Source: Flavobacterium sp. (lineage in GTDB: Bacteria; Bacteroidota; Bacteroidia; Flavobacteriales; Flavobacteriaceae). From it: a DNA stretch of 64,000 bases. The stretch covers positions 1 through 64,000 of the forward strand of contig NZ_SEBS01000020.1 in NCBI RefSeq assembly GCF_004211145.1, in the 5' to 3' direction. This document shows positions 35,362-42,591 of the stretch, in pieces (the first letter of the stretch is position 1; each line of letters begins with the position of its first letter). Made by a program: the position numbers and the translations under genes. Below the pieces are notes generated by a model. It was not told the DNA's origin. It saw nothing but the letters and a program-made list of their open reading frames with translations, and did not search any database.

Positions 35362-36264
35362 TCAAACATTTCTAAAAAATGTTGGCGTTTGGGCGGTTTG
35401 CTTGCGGAAGAAGTTGTTGAAGTGCGATGCCTCGTCGAAACCGAGGCAGTATCCGATCTCGGAAACATTCCAATCCGTGTGGCGCAACAAGGCTTTCGCT
35501 TCGTTTGCGATGCGTTCGGCGATCACATTCGTAGTCGTTTTGCCCGTGGTCGTCTTGATCGCGCGGTTCAAATGGTTGACGTGAACAGACAATTGGTCGG
35601 CGAAATCCTTTGCAGACCTGAGTCCGAATCGTTGCGAAGTGGTTTCTATAGGAAATTGACGCTCGAGTAATTCCATGAAAACCGAGGTAATCCTCGAATT
35701 TGCGTCCGGATGACGATAAAGGTTTTCCGACGGTTGGCGTTTCAGAGCGAAGTGCGCGAGTTCCATGGTGTAGTTTCGCAGCAGATCGAATTTGTATGCG
35801 TAATCCGAATTGAGTTCGTCGCTCATTTTCTTGAAGATATCGGCGACCTGCGCATCTTCGTCGGGCGTCAAGACATAACCGGGACGTCCGGCGGGTGAGA
35901 ACATTGGAAGGTCCGAAATGCCGCCGCGGATTTTCTCGGTGAAGAACGCCTCGGTGAAAATGCAAAAATATCCTGAAGGATTGTCGGTGAGCGATTCGTA
36001 CGTATACGGAACATGCGGATTGAAAAACATCAACGTAGAACCTTCGATGTCCATGCTTTTGTCGGCGTAATGGTAACGGTTTTTACCGCGTACGAGTGCG
36101 ATCTTGTAGAACTCGCGTCGGCTGTAATGCACGGTCTGTTGGCCGTGGGTGAAGCAATCTTCAGTTCGGAATATGTTGAAATGCCCGATGCCTTGCTGGT
36201 AATTTTGAGGAAGACTGTTGAGTTTGTCCTTGTAAAATTCTTCGATCGTGATTGATGTTTTCAT
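35362..36264 (-). CDS. AraC-family transcriptional regulator
   Basis: Protein of 300 residues. An N-terminal cupin-like sensor domain covers about 25-170 (RREFYKIALVRGKNRYHYAD; LMFFNPHVPYTYE). A C-terminal AraC HTH domain covers about 200-300 (VHVNHLNRAIKTTTGKT; LLRHTDWNVSEIGYCLGFDE). The type usually controls a neighbouring enzyme gene; the SDRs on both sides are candidates. It has its own -7 element 4 nt upstream of the ATG, so the mRNA may be nearly leaderless. Confidence 0.9.
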   Translation of the reverse strand: MKTSITIEEFYKDKLNSLPQNYQQGIGHFNIFRTEDCFTHGQQTVHYSRREFYKIALVRGKNRYHYADKSMDIEGSTLMFFNPHVPYTYESLTDNPSGYFCIFTEAFFTEKIRGGISDLPMFSPAGRPGYVLTPDEDAQVADIFKKMSDELNSDYAYKFDLLRNYTMELAHFALKRQPSENLYRHPDANSRITSVFMELLERQFPIETTSQRFGLRSAKDFADQLSVHVNHLNRAIKTTTGKTTTNVIAERIANEAKALLRHTDWNVSEIGYCLGFDEASHFNNFFRKQTAQTPTFFRNV

Positions 36265-36268
36265 TTTG

Positions 36269-36276
36269 CAAAGTTA
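36269..36276 (-). promoter_or_regulatory. -7 promoter element of the AraC gene
   Basis: Minus-strand TAACTTTG, only 4 nt before the ATG. Transcription would start at or close to the start codon. Confidence 0.45.
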
Positions 36277-36300
36277 TGAAATTCAAACAAGCCGGAATAA

Positions 36301-36357
36301 GTTTGTCGCGAATTACACGAATTGATTTCATGCTATTCGTGTAATTCGCGCGTAAAC
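36301..36357. repeat. Long hairpin between the SDR and AraC genes
   Basis: Perfect 16-bp arms CGCGAATTACACGAAT (36307-36322) and the inverse (36335-36350), with weaker outer pairing GTTTGT / CGTAAAC. There is no T tail, so a classical terminator is unlikely. It begins 1 nt after the SDR stop and is a relative of the hairpin at 24151-24203. Confidence 0.75.
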
Positions 36358-36358
36358 C

Positions 36359-37120
36359 TTAAATCAACATTCCGCCCGAGACTTCGATGCGTTGAGCATT
36401 TACCCAACGCGCGTCATCGGAACAAAGGAAAGCGACGACACCGCCGATATCATCGGGCAAACCGACGCGTCCCAACGACGTCATTGACGCGATCTGTGCG
36501 TTCATGTCGGCGTTGTCACGCACGCGTCCGCCGCCAAAATCGGTTTCGATCGCGCCCGGAGCGACCACATTTGCGCGGATTTTTCTCGCTCCAAGTTCTT
36601 TTGCCTGGTAACGTGTCAAGACTTCGATACCGCCTTTCATGGCCGCGTAAGCCGACGATCCCGGAAAACTGAACCGCGCCAATCCTGAAGAAACGTTCAC
36701 GATTCCGCCTCCATCGTTGAGGTGCGGAAGCGCTTTTTGGCTAATGAAAAACGTGGCTTTCAAATGGATGTTGAACATTTCGTCGAATTGCTCTTCGGTC
36801 GTTTCAGCAAACGGGACGTACAATCCCGTTCCCGCGTTATTGATGAGGAAATCAAATTTTTCGACGCCGAATTTGTCATTGAGGACGTTTTTTATATTCG
36901 CGAAAAACGATTCGAACGAGTTGCTTTTGTCGACGCTTAGTTGGAGTGTGGCCGCTTTTTGACCGAGACTTTCGATTTCTGAAACCACTTTTTGGGCTTC
37001 ATCTTCTTTGTTGTTGTAGGTCAGGATTACGTCGAGTCCTTTTTTGGCGAGTGCGATCGCCATGTTTTTTCCGAGGCCGCGGCTTCCACCCGTAACGAGT
37101 GCTATTTTTGTTGATGACAT
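36359..37120 (-). CDS. SDR family oxidoreductase
   Basis: Protein of 253 residues, of the 3-oxoacyl-reductase-like SDR group. Motifs are TGGSRGLG (about 10-17), NNAG (about 93), VNVSSGLARF, YAAMK (catalytic Tyr and Lys) and APGAIETDFGGG. The C terminus RWVNAQRIEVSGGMLI fits a tetrameric reductase. Its true substrate is unknown. It differs clearly from the paired SDRs at 33498 and 34442. It has its own promoter with both -33 and -7 elements. Confidence 0.88.
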   Translation of the reverse strand: MSSTKIALVTGGSRGLGKNMAIALAKKGLDVILTYNNKEDEAQKVVSEIESLGQKAATLQLSVDKSNSFESFFANIKNVLNDKFGVEKFDFLINNAGTGLYVPFAETTEEQFDEMFNIHLKATFFISQKALPHLNDGGGIVNVSSGLARFSFPGSSAYAAMKGGIEVLTRYQAKELGARKIRANVVAPGAIETDFGGGRVRDNADMNAQIASMTSLGRVGLPDDIGGVVAFLCSDDARWVNAQRIEVSGGMLI

Positions 37121-37143
37121 GTTTTTGATTTTAAATTATAGCG

Positions 37144-37170
37144 CAAAGTTACGCTCGGAGTTGAAGCCAA
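37144..37170 (-). promoter_or_regulatory. Promoter of the SDR at 36359
   Basis: On the minus strand TTG (37168-37170), 16 nt, TAACTTTG (37144-37151): near the Bacteroidota consensus. Confidence 0.55.
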
Positions 37171-37206
37171 AAATGGTGGAGACGTCAGTTTTTTTGGTTT
37201 GATGAT

Positions 37207-37260
37207 GGAAGACGAAAGACGAAAGACGAAAGACGAACGACGAACGACAAACAATGAAGG
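37207..37260 (+). repeat. Direct repeats of the GACGAA family, single arm
   Basis: Six units of GACGAAA / GACGAAC run from 37211. Only this orientation is present; the short CCTTTGGTCAC near 37300 is the only hint of an inverse partner. Confidence 0.65.
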
Positions 37261-37305
37261 ACCGGCGCTCGGTTCGCGGGCGTGTCCGGTTCCGCCTTTG
37301 GTCAC

Positions 37306-37716
37306 TTATTTTAAAGATTGGTAACCCGAATGTTTTTTTCGAAACTGCAATGGCGTTTCGCCGACCATTCCCTTGAAGAACTTAACGAAGTTCGTGGGTT
37401 CGTCCCAAACGAAACGCGTGCTGATTTCGGCGACCGATAAGTTGGTTTCGAGAAGCAGGCGTTTGGATTCGTCGGCGATCGCATTTTCCATGAATTCGCA
37501 GGGCGATTTGCCCGTCGTCGACTTCAATGTCGTGGTCAGATGGCGCTGGTTGAGGAATAATTTTTCAGCATATTTTCCGGTTGTCATACGATGCGGCGCA
37601 CGTCCCGCGAAAAGTTCTGACAGGTGTTCGTCCAAAAGACGTAGGAAATCCTCGGTGATTTGCTTTGCGCGTTCGCCTTTTCGTGTTGGGTTTTCTTTAA
37701 TTTCTATTTCAGGCAT
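37306..37716 (-). CDS. Small AraC-type DNA-binding protein
   Basis: Protein of 136 residues holding little more than an AraC HTH domain (about 30-130; LFLNQRHLTTTLKSTTGKS; LLLETNLSVAEISTRF; PTNFVKFFKGMVGETP). The N-terminal sensor domain of normal AraC regulators is missing. It might be a natural short regulator or the remnant of a longer one, but no upstream cupin-like frame is seen. ATG 37716 is used, not TTG 37722. Target unknown; the AhpD-like and SDR genes flank it. Confidence 0.8.
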   Translation of the reverse strand: MPEIEIKENPTRKGERAKQITEDFLRLLDEHLSELFAGRAPHRMTTGKYAEKLFLNQRHLTTTLKSTTGKSPCEFMENAIADESKRLLLETNLSVAEISTRFVWDEPTNFVKFFKGMVGETPLQFRKKHSGYQSLK

Positions 37717-37835
37717 ATTCAAAGTTAAGAAAAAAGTAAGCCATGAATGACGCTGGTTTCACAAATCAATCGTCAAAACCAGCTTGATTTTCGCATCGGC
37801 TTAAACTTTTGATCGCACCAAATCTGCGAGCTTGA

Positions 37836-38273
37836 TTACGAAACTCTCCAGCCTGAAGAGATCGCGATTCGGTTCCAGGTGTTGATTGTCGCGATCATGA
37901 CGATTACGTCGGCGATGTATTTATCGTCGAACAGTTCCTTCATTTTCGCATACGTCGTGTCGTTGATATGTTTGTCGCTGATCAGTGTAATTTCTTCGGT
38001 CAAGGCGAGGATCGCTTTTTCTTCGTCGGTGTAAATATCCGATTCGCGCCAACCGTTTAGCATGTAAATCCTTTGCATCGTTTCTCCTTGTTTCAACGCG
38101 TCGGTCGCATGCATGTTTATGCAAAATGCGCAACCGTTTATTTGGGACGCGCGAAGTTTGATGAGTTCTTTGTGCGTTTTGCTGAGCTGGGTCGAAGCTA
38201 TGTAATTTTCCATTCCCATAAGCGCGGTGTAAGCGCCTTGAGCGGTTTTTGCGATGTTTACTCGAGTAGTCAT
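37836..38273 (-). CDS. AhpD-like / carboxymuconolactone decarboxylase family protein
   Basis: Protein of 145 residues, all-helical, with the CxxC active site Cys48-Ala-Phe-Cys51 followed by His55 (NGCAFCINMH). This places it in the peroxidase-type branch of the CMD/AhpD family. Members use the two Cys residues to reduce peroxides. The partner is unknown, as no AhpC is near. ATG 38273 gives MTTRVNIAKTAQGAY. Nearby oxidoreductases and a possible quinone-sensing regulator suggest a redox-stress district, by inference. Confidence 0.88.
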   Translation of the reverse strand: MTTRVNIAKTAQGAYTALMGMENYIASTQLSKTHKELIKLRASQINGCAFCINMHATDALKQGETMQRIYMLNGWRESDIYTDEEKAILALTEEITLISDKHINDTTYAKMKELFDDKYIADVIVMIATINTWNRIAISSGWRVS

Positions 38274-38441
38274 GATAAAGTGTTTTACAGTTACAGGACA
38301 AATTTCAGGTTATCGGTAACTAAAAAACTTGAAGTACTTCAAGAAACGATCGGCGCATATTTTTTCTCGTTTACTCGCACACTCTAAAAATTTTTACACG
38401 CGAAAAAAAACAGAATTGTGGTGATTTCGTTTTCGGCCGAG

Positions 38442-38840
38442 TTATTCCACTCCACGACCAATTGCGATTTTCGATCTCCGGATCGCAATTATCATCGCGA
38501 CCAAGCCACCCAAAATTGCAGCGATAACATCGAGAAGATCGGCTCGATGCGACGGCATGAACATCTGGACAATTTCGACCAAAGCAAGTATCGCCACGGC
38601 GAGCAGTAAAGCCAAGACCGGACGTGAACTTGTCATGTATGTTTGCCAGAAGAACAAGGTTATCCCTGCGAAGAAATTAGGTGCCACGCCCAGCAACAAC
38701 CTTAGGAAATCGCTGTCGGTTTTTACGATCCATCGCAACGGCCCGGTGCAAAAAATCCAGACGATAAAGAACGATATCGCAAGTCGCAGATACATTTTAT
38801 CTTCATGAATGTTTAAATATTTACGCAATGTATCCATCAT
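38442..38840 (-). CDS. Small membrane protein, VanZ-like
   Basis: Protein of 132 residues with four predicted membrane helices (about 18-35, 45-65, 72-92 and 100-122). The segment MFMPSHRADLLDVIAAILGG resembles the conserved region of VanZ-like proteins, where a similar Arg/Asp pattern precedes the last helix. The match is weak, so this could be another small membrane family. Function unknown. It lies 25 nt downstream of a Crp/Fnr regulator gene on the same strand and may be in its operon. Confidence 0.6.
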   Translation of the reverse strand: MMDTLRKYLNIHEDKMYLRLAISFFIVWIFCTGPLRWIVKTDSDFLRLLLGVAPNFFAGITLFFWQTYMTSSRPVLALLLAVAILALVEIVQMFMPSHRADLLDVIAAILGGLVAMIIAIRRSKIAIGRGVE

Positions 38841-38865
38841 AAATTATAGGTGCGATTTTATATTT

Positions 38866-39435
38866 TCAGACTTTGCCCGCGCGTATCTTACTCATGAATT
38901 CGGGCGAGAAGTCAAGGTACGACGCGATCATATATTGGGGAACGCGCTGTATGAAATCAGGGAACATCGAGTTCATGTTGTTGAACCGTTCCTCGGCCGA
39001 CATCGAAAACAAATAACGAATCCGTTTTTGCGACGCTCCGACCGATTTTTGGTAGCACAACCTGAAGTAACGCTCGAGTTTCGGGATTTTGGCAAGCAGT
39101 TCTTCCATTTGTTTTTTATCGAATGCGATTACGGTCGAATCCTCGCACGCCTGGATGTAAAACGTTGTCGGGCTTTCGTTGTGATATGAAAGGTAATCGG
39201 CCATCCACCAGTTTTCAATGGCGAATTGGTGCGTCTGCTCGACACCTTTTTCATTGATGATGTATAATCGCAAGCAGCCTTTGGAAACGAAAAATTGTTT
39301 GTGCGAGAGTTCGCCTTCACGCATCAAATGCTGTTTTTTTCTGATATTGATTTCATATAGCCCCGATGTCAGCAGATTTTTTTCACGATCGTCGAGGCTT
39401 ACGAATTTGTCGATATGTGCCAACAGGTTTTGCAT
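38866..39435 (-). CDS. Crp/Fnr family transcriptional regulator
   Basis: Protein of 189 residues. The cyclic-nucleotide-binding-like beta-roll covers about 10-115 (LMREGELSHKQFFVSKGCLRLYI; NWWMADYLSYHNESP). A short C-terminal helical DNA-binding region follows (about 140-189; VPQYMIASYLDFSPEFMSKIRAG). No Fnr-type iron-sulfur cysteines are seen. Regulators of this type are numerous in Flavobacteria and their ligands are mostly unknown. The -7 element lies 4 nt before the ATG, so the transcript may be nearly leaderless. Confidence 0.88.
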   Translation of the reverse strand: MQNLLAHIDKFVSLDDREKNLLTSGLYEINIRKKQHLMREGELSHKQFFVSKGCLRLYIINEKGVEQTHQFAIENWWMADYLSYHNESPTTFYIQACEDSTVIAFDKKQMEELLAKIPKLERYFRLCYQKSVGASQKRIRYLFSMSAEERFNNMNSMFPDFIQRVPQYMIASYLDFSPEFMSKIRAGKV

Positions 39436-39439
39436 GACA

Positions 39440-39447
39440 CAAATATA
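39440..39447 (-). promoter_or_regulatory. -7 promoter element of the Crp/Fnr gene
   Basis: Minus-strand TATATTTG, 4 nt upstream of the ATG at 39435. Confidence 0.5.
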
Positions 39448-39481
39448 GGATTAACCGTCGATTGCAGTCGATTACAAACGA

Positions 39482-40447
39482 TTATGTCCGTTTACAAACG
39501 GAAACAAACGTTTGCAAACGGATAACGATTTTTCCACGCGTGTGCCCGGATTCAATACTTTCATGAGCTTTTGGCAATTCGTCGAAGTCGAATACTTGGG
39601 AAACTTCGGGTTTTAATTGGCCTGACTCAAGCCATTCGGCGATTTGCTTCATGTCGTCTCCGTTACTTTCGACCATGTGAAAACCGAGTCGTACGTTTCG
39701 TTTTGCAATTTCGGCCTCAAGCACATCGTGATTTGCGCCCGAGGGAAGCGTCCAAAGAATTCCGCCGTCCTTTACCGTGTGCGACAATTTTTCGAGCATT
39801 TCTCCTGAAAGCGTGTCCAGCGAAAAGTCAAAACCGCGTGCATCCTCGAACGGCGTCTCATGGTAATCGATCACATGGTCGGCACCAAGGGATTTCACGA
39901 AATCCAAATTTTTTGTCGACGTGATTCCCGTGACATCGGCTCCGAATATCTTGGCGATCTGGATTGCGAAATGTCCGACGCCGCCCCCAGCCGATTGTAT
40001 CAATACCTTATCGCCCGCTTTTACGTTCGGTTTGAGGATTTGATACGCGGTCAACGCTGCCAATGTCGCCGCGACCGAGTGTTCAAATGAGATGCTTTTT
40101 GGTTTTAATGCGATTTGGTCAGCCGGAGCAGAAACGAGTTCGGCGTAGCCTTTTCCGAGTCCGGGGAAATTTACCATGCCGAACACGTCGTCGCCCACTT
40201 TGAACTCGGTTACGTCGGAACCGATTTCTTCGACCGTTCCTGAGATGTCCCAACCCAAAATCAACGGCAATTGATCCTTGAATCGGCCGAAGATTCCTTT
40301 GCCGGCGCGGGATTTTGCATCGACGGGATTGATGGAAATCGCCTTCGTCCTGATTAAAACTTCGCTTGGTTTTACGTTCGGTTTCGCTACTTCAGACAAT
40401 TTCAGTACTGAGCTGTCTCCGGGTTCATTTAAGATATATGCCTTCAT
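39482..40447 (-). CDS. NADP-dependent MDR oxidoreductase (quinone reductase-like)
   Basis: Protein of 321 residues, a zinc-free medium-chain dehydrogenase/reductase. The N-terminal GroES-like domain covers about 1-120 (MKAYILNEPGDSSVLKLSE; LGWDISGTVEEIG). The Rossmann domain carries the NADPH loop QSAGGGVGHFAIQIAK (about 150). Relatives reduce quinones or enones. The domain ends normally at GKIVIRL, but ten extra residues follow, encoded by a CAAACG-rich repeat, so the stop was probably displaced. It is divergent from an HxlR-type regulator with palindromes between them, which suggests control by that regulator. Confidence 0.88.
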   Translation of the reverse strand: MKAYILNEPGDSSVLKLSEVAKPNVKPSEVLIRTKAISINPVDAKSRAGKGIFGRFKDQLPLILGWDISGTVEEIGSDVTEFKVGDDVFGMVNFPGLGKGYAELVSAPADQIALKPKSISFEHSVAATLAALTAYQILKPNVKAGDKVLIQSAGGGVGHFAIQIAKIFGADVTGITSTKNLDFVKSLGADHVIDYHETPFEDARGFDFSLDTLSGEMLEKLSHTVKDGGILWTLPSGANHDVLEAEIAKRNVRLGFHMVESNGDDMKQIAEWLESGQLKPEVSQVFDFDELPKAHESIESGHTRGKIVIRLQTFVSVCKRT

Positions 40448-40452
40448 ATTAA

Positions 40453-40469
40453 ACTATATTAATTATAGT
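40453..40469. promoter_or_regulatory. Candidate operator palindrome between MDR and HxlR genes
   Basis: Perfect 6-bp arms ACTATA / TATAGT with a 5-bp spacer, 6 nt upstream of the MDR start codon. A winged-helix dimer of the HxlR type could bind it. Confidence 0.45.
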
Positions 40470-40491
40470 AACAAAAGTATTTATAGTTTTT

Positions 40492-40499
40492 TATCTTTG
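40492..40499 (+). promoter_or_regulatory. -7 promoter element of the HxlR gene
   Basis: TATCTTTG (TAnnTTTG), 30 nt before the ATG. The palindrome CTATCC-AAAA-GGATAG (40506-40521) lies directly after it and may be an autoregulatory operator. Confidence 0.5.
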
Positions 40500-40529
40500 C
40501 AATAACTATCCAAAAGGATAGGTTCAAAA

Positions 40530-40904
40530 ATGACGATAGATTGCCAGAACCAACAATATAGCATCGATGGGAAACTGTTCCCGTGCAGCACGAGCATCAC
40601 GATGGAATTCATCGGCGGGAAATACAAAACCGTGATCTTGTTTCATTTAAGGAACGGTGCGTTGCGTTATAATCAGATCCGAAAATTCATGCCTGTTGTC
40701 ACGGAACGCACGTTGAGTTTGCAACTCAAGCAACTCGAAGAAGACGGCCTTTTAAAGCGGACGGTTTACACGCAAAAACCGCCGTTGAAAGTCGAATATG
40801 AATTGACCGAGTTCGGCAAGAGCGTAGTTCCGATGCTCGAAATAATTGCCGAGTGGGGTCGAAACGTCGCCGCCCAAAAAGCGAAAATCGTTTCCGTCAT
40901 TTAG
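40530..40904 (+). CDS. HxlR-family transcriptional regulator
   Basis: Protein of 124 residues, a winged-helix regulator of the HxlR/MarR-like type (FIGGKYKTVILFHLRNGALRYNQIRKFMP; TERTLSLQLKQLEEDGLLKR). Several family members with a Cys near residue 6 sense quinones or oxidants. Here Cys5 (MTIDCQNQQY) and Cys19 are present, and the divergent gene encodes a quinone reductase-like enzyme, so the same role is plausible. Its 3' end overlaps the convergent rhomboid gene by 8 bp. Confidence 0.9.
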   Translation: MTIDCQNQQYSIDGKLFPCSTSITMEFIGGKYKTVILFHLRNGALRYNQIRKFMPVVTERTLSLQLKQLEEDGLLKRTVYTQKPPLKVEYELTEFGKSVVPMLEIIAEWGRNVAAQKAKIVSVI

Positions 40905-41733
40905 AAAGTTCTTCGAGTTTTCGTTTTTCGGACGCGCTCAAACCTTGCATTCCCTTTTTGTGGATCTTCTCCAAAAGCACATCGAGTTCCTTTTGCCTGC
41001 TCGCTTTTTTGGCGTTGTCGCGATGGTCGATATTGTAGAATTTATCGTGTTTTTTGAAGAACATATTGTCCACAAGTAAAAGATGTGGCTTGTGCAGGAT
41101 GATGTAAATCAGGATTATAGTCGGAACCAGAACGATCGTTATCGGCAAATAATTCGAGATAATCGCTTGCGGGAAGATGCAGATTGCGACCAACATTCCA
41201 ACGACCGCTCCGCCCAAATGCGCTTCGTGTCCGATATTATCACGTCCGGAGCGAATCCCGTAGATAGAAGTTCCCACGAAAATCAGCGCATACAACCAGC
41301 CCGGAAGGAAGATCGGCAAGAAAAACATACCTATTGAAATTCCTGGATCGAGCGCGACACACGCGAAAATAACACCGCAAATGGCGCCCGACGCTCCTGC
41401 CGACGAATAGTCTCCGTGTTCCCGATGCGCGAGCAAGGCAAACGAATCACCTCCGACCAAGGCCGCGAAATACAGCAAAATGAAATATCCGATACCGACA
41501 ATTTCGACCAGACTCGGCGCGAAAAAGTAAAGTGAAATCATGTTGAACAAAAGGTGCGTCCAACTCACGTGCAGAAATCCCGACGTGATCATTCTGTCGT
41601 ATTCTTTGTGTACCAGAATCCCGTCGATATCGAATTTGTACCGATTGAAAAACGCATTGTCCTTGAGTCCTTTGTAGGAAACCAAGAGATTTGTCGCGAT
41701 CAAAATATAAATGAGAATTTCGCCGGCTTGCAT
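40897..41733 (-). CDS. Rhomboid family intramembrane serine protease
   Basis: Protein of 278 residues with six to seven membrane helices up to about residue 210, then a soluble basic tail. The catalytic dyad is visible: Ser115 in GASGAICG and His172 in EAHLGGA. HVSWTHLLFNM holds the conserved His/Asn of helix 2. Rhomboids cut membrane helices of substrate proteins within the inner membrane. The substrate is unknown. The tail ends GLSASEKRKLEELSK, a motif seen in many Bacteroidota rhomboids (from memory). It overlaps the HxlR gene by 8 bp at its 3' end. Confidence 0.92.
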   Translation of the reverse strand: MQAGEILIYILIATNLLVSYKGLKDNAFFNRYKFDIDGILVHKEYDRMITSGFLHVSWTHLLFNMISLYFFAPSLVEIVGIGYFILLYFAALVGGDSFALLAHREHGDYSSAGASGAICGVIFACVALDPGISIGMFFLPIFLPGWLYALIFVGTSIYGIRSGRDNIGHEAHLGGAVVGMLVAICIFPQAIISNYLPITIVLVPTIILIYIILHKPHLLLVDNMFFKKHDKFYNIDHRDNAKKASRQKELDVLLEKIHKKGMQGLSASEKRKLEELSK

Positions 41734-41742
41734 AGTTTCAGA

Positions 41743-42315
41743 TTAAGTCAGGCGATCAATCTCGGCGCGTAGAACCAAGGCGGCGTGATGGACCGAGACG
41801 AGCCAGTCTTCAGCCGCAGCTCCGTCGGCCCCGTCCGAAATATATTTCAGGCACAAAAATGGAATGCCTTCTTTCTTACAAACGAGCGCGAGCGGAAAGG
41901 CTTCCATGTCGATCACATTGTATTCGTGGTTCACGTGCGCAACCTCAAACGAGTCGCCCGTTCCGCAAATGCCTTGCGTCAGGTTCGGGATTGAAATTCC
42001 GTAGCCGAGAATCGGGTTTTCATTTGAAAACGGCGTTTCGAATTTCGCGTAACCCAGCGGTCCGACGTCCATGTCGCGTTGGATGAATTTTGTGCAATTT
42101 ATGACCGAACCTCTTGGAAATTCAGTACTTCCCGCCGAACCTAGGTTGACGACGATACTCGGTTTTTCGACAGCAATCCGTCTCATTAAGTTATATGTCG
42201 AACTTACTTTCCCGATGCCGACGAACGCGTTGTTGAAATTCTCGAAAGCCGCCGCAGCCTCGATCTCGAGCGCGAATACGAAAAGCGGATTTTGCGATAA
42301 AAGTTGTTTGGTCAT
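41743..42315 (-). CDS. Nucleosidase of the purine nucleoside phosphorylase fold
   Basis: Protein of 190 residues, resembling the PNP/MTA-SAH nucleosidase superfamily: FVFALEIEAAAAF, VVNLGSAGST, GTGDSFEV, NVIDMEAFPLALVCKKEGIPF and KYISDGADG with the catalytic Asp. These enzymes release the base from a nucleoside, for example adenine from methylthioadenosine. It is shorter than MtnN (about 230 residues), so the exact substrate is uncertain. ATG 42315 is chosen over TTG 42321. It lies 9 nt after the rhomboid start on the same strand and is probably co-transcribed. TATTTTTG (minus, 42319-42326) would be a -7 element. Confidence 0.85.
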   Translation of the reverse strand: MTKQLLSQNPLFVFALEIEAAAAFENFNNAFVGIGKVSSTYNLMRRIAVEKPSIVVNLGSAGSTEFPRGSVINCTKFIQRDMDVGPLGYAKFETPFSNENPILGYGISIPNLTQGICGTGDSFEVAHVNHEYNVIDMEAFPLALVCKKEGIPFLCLKYISDGADGAAAEDWLVSVHHAALVLRAEIDRLT

Positions 42316-42402
42316 GCTCAAAAATACACAGTCTTTTTTGATTTGAAATGTTAAGATTTTTATAGATTTTTTAGTGAAAGTATATTTCTTGTAATTTTTT
42401 TC

Positions 42403-42410
42403 TACATTTG
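42403..42410 (+). promoter_or_regulatory. -7 promoter element of the his operon
   Basis: TACATTTG fits TAnnTTTG. It would start transcription near 42417, about 17 nt before the leader peptide ATG. A -33 TTG at the proper spacing is not seen. Confidence 0.55.
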
Positions 42411-42433
42411 TCCCGAAACAAAGCGTTCAAAGC

Positions 42434-42490
42434 ATGTACAATCAACTTCATCAACATCATTTCCATACTGGCCCTCAGGCGAGCAGGTAA
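42434..42490 (+). CDS. his operon leader peptide
   Basis: An 18-codon frame encoding MYNQLHQHHFHTGPQASR, with four His codons (all CAT) within six codons at 42449-42466. It sits between the operon promoter and a strong hairpin-T terminator ahead of hisG. This is the layout of a translation-coupled his attenuator. Ribosome stalling at the CAT codons for lack of charged tRNA-His would leave 42474-42481 free to pair with 42520-42527. Completing the peptide would cover that strand. The frame is too short to judge by codon use; the case rests on His clustering and position. Confidence 0.8.
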   Translation: MYNQLHQHHFHTGPQASR

Positions 42491-42546
42491 TGATTGGATG
42501 ATATCCTAATACACGAACCCGTCTGAGCAATCTGACGGGTTTTTTG
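42474..42546 (+). promoter_or_regulatory. his operon attenuator (antiterminator and terminator)
   Basis: The terminator stem AACCCGTC (42516-42523) pairs with GACGGGTT (42534-42541) and runs into TTTTTTG. The alternative antiterminator pairs CTCAGGCG (42474-42481, inside the leader frame) with CGTCTGAG (42520-42527), eight pairs with one G-U. The two helices share 42520-42523 and exclude each other. The leader stop (42488-42490) lies just after the antiterminator strand. Confidence 0.8.
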
Positions 42547-42591
42547 TTGTTTCGCGAAATCATCAGTTTGTTCAGACATTATCAAAGTCAA

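Noticed and set aside
37752..37784. Small hairpin GCTGGTTT / AAACCAGC after the AhpD-like gene as terminator
   Set aside because: It is short, has a 17-nt loop and no T run; too weak to list.
42544..42591. Upstream TTG start for hisG
   Set aside because: The TTG lies in the T run of the attenuator terminator; MDKLKIAIQKGGR at 42592 is the usual HisG start.
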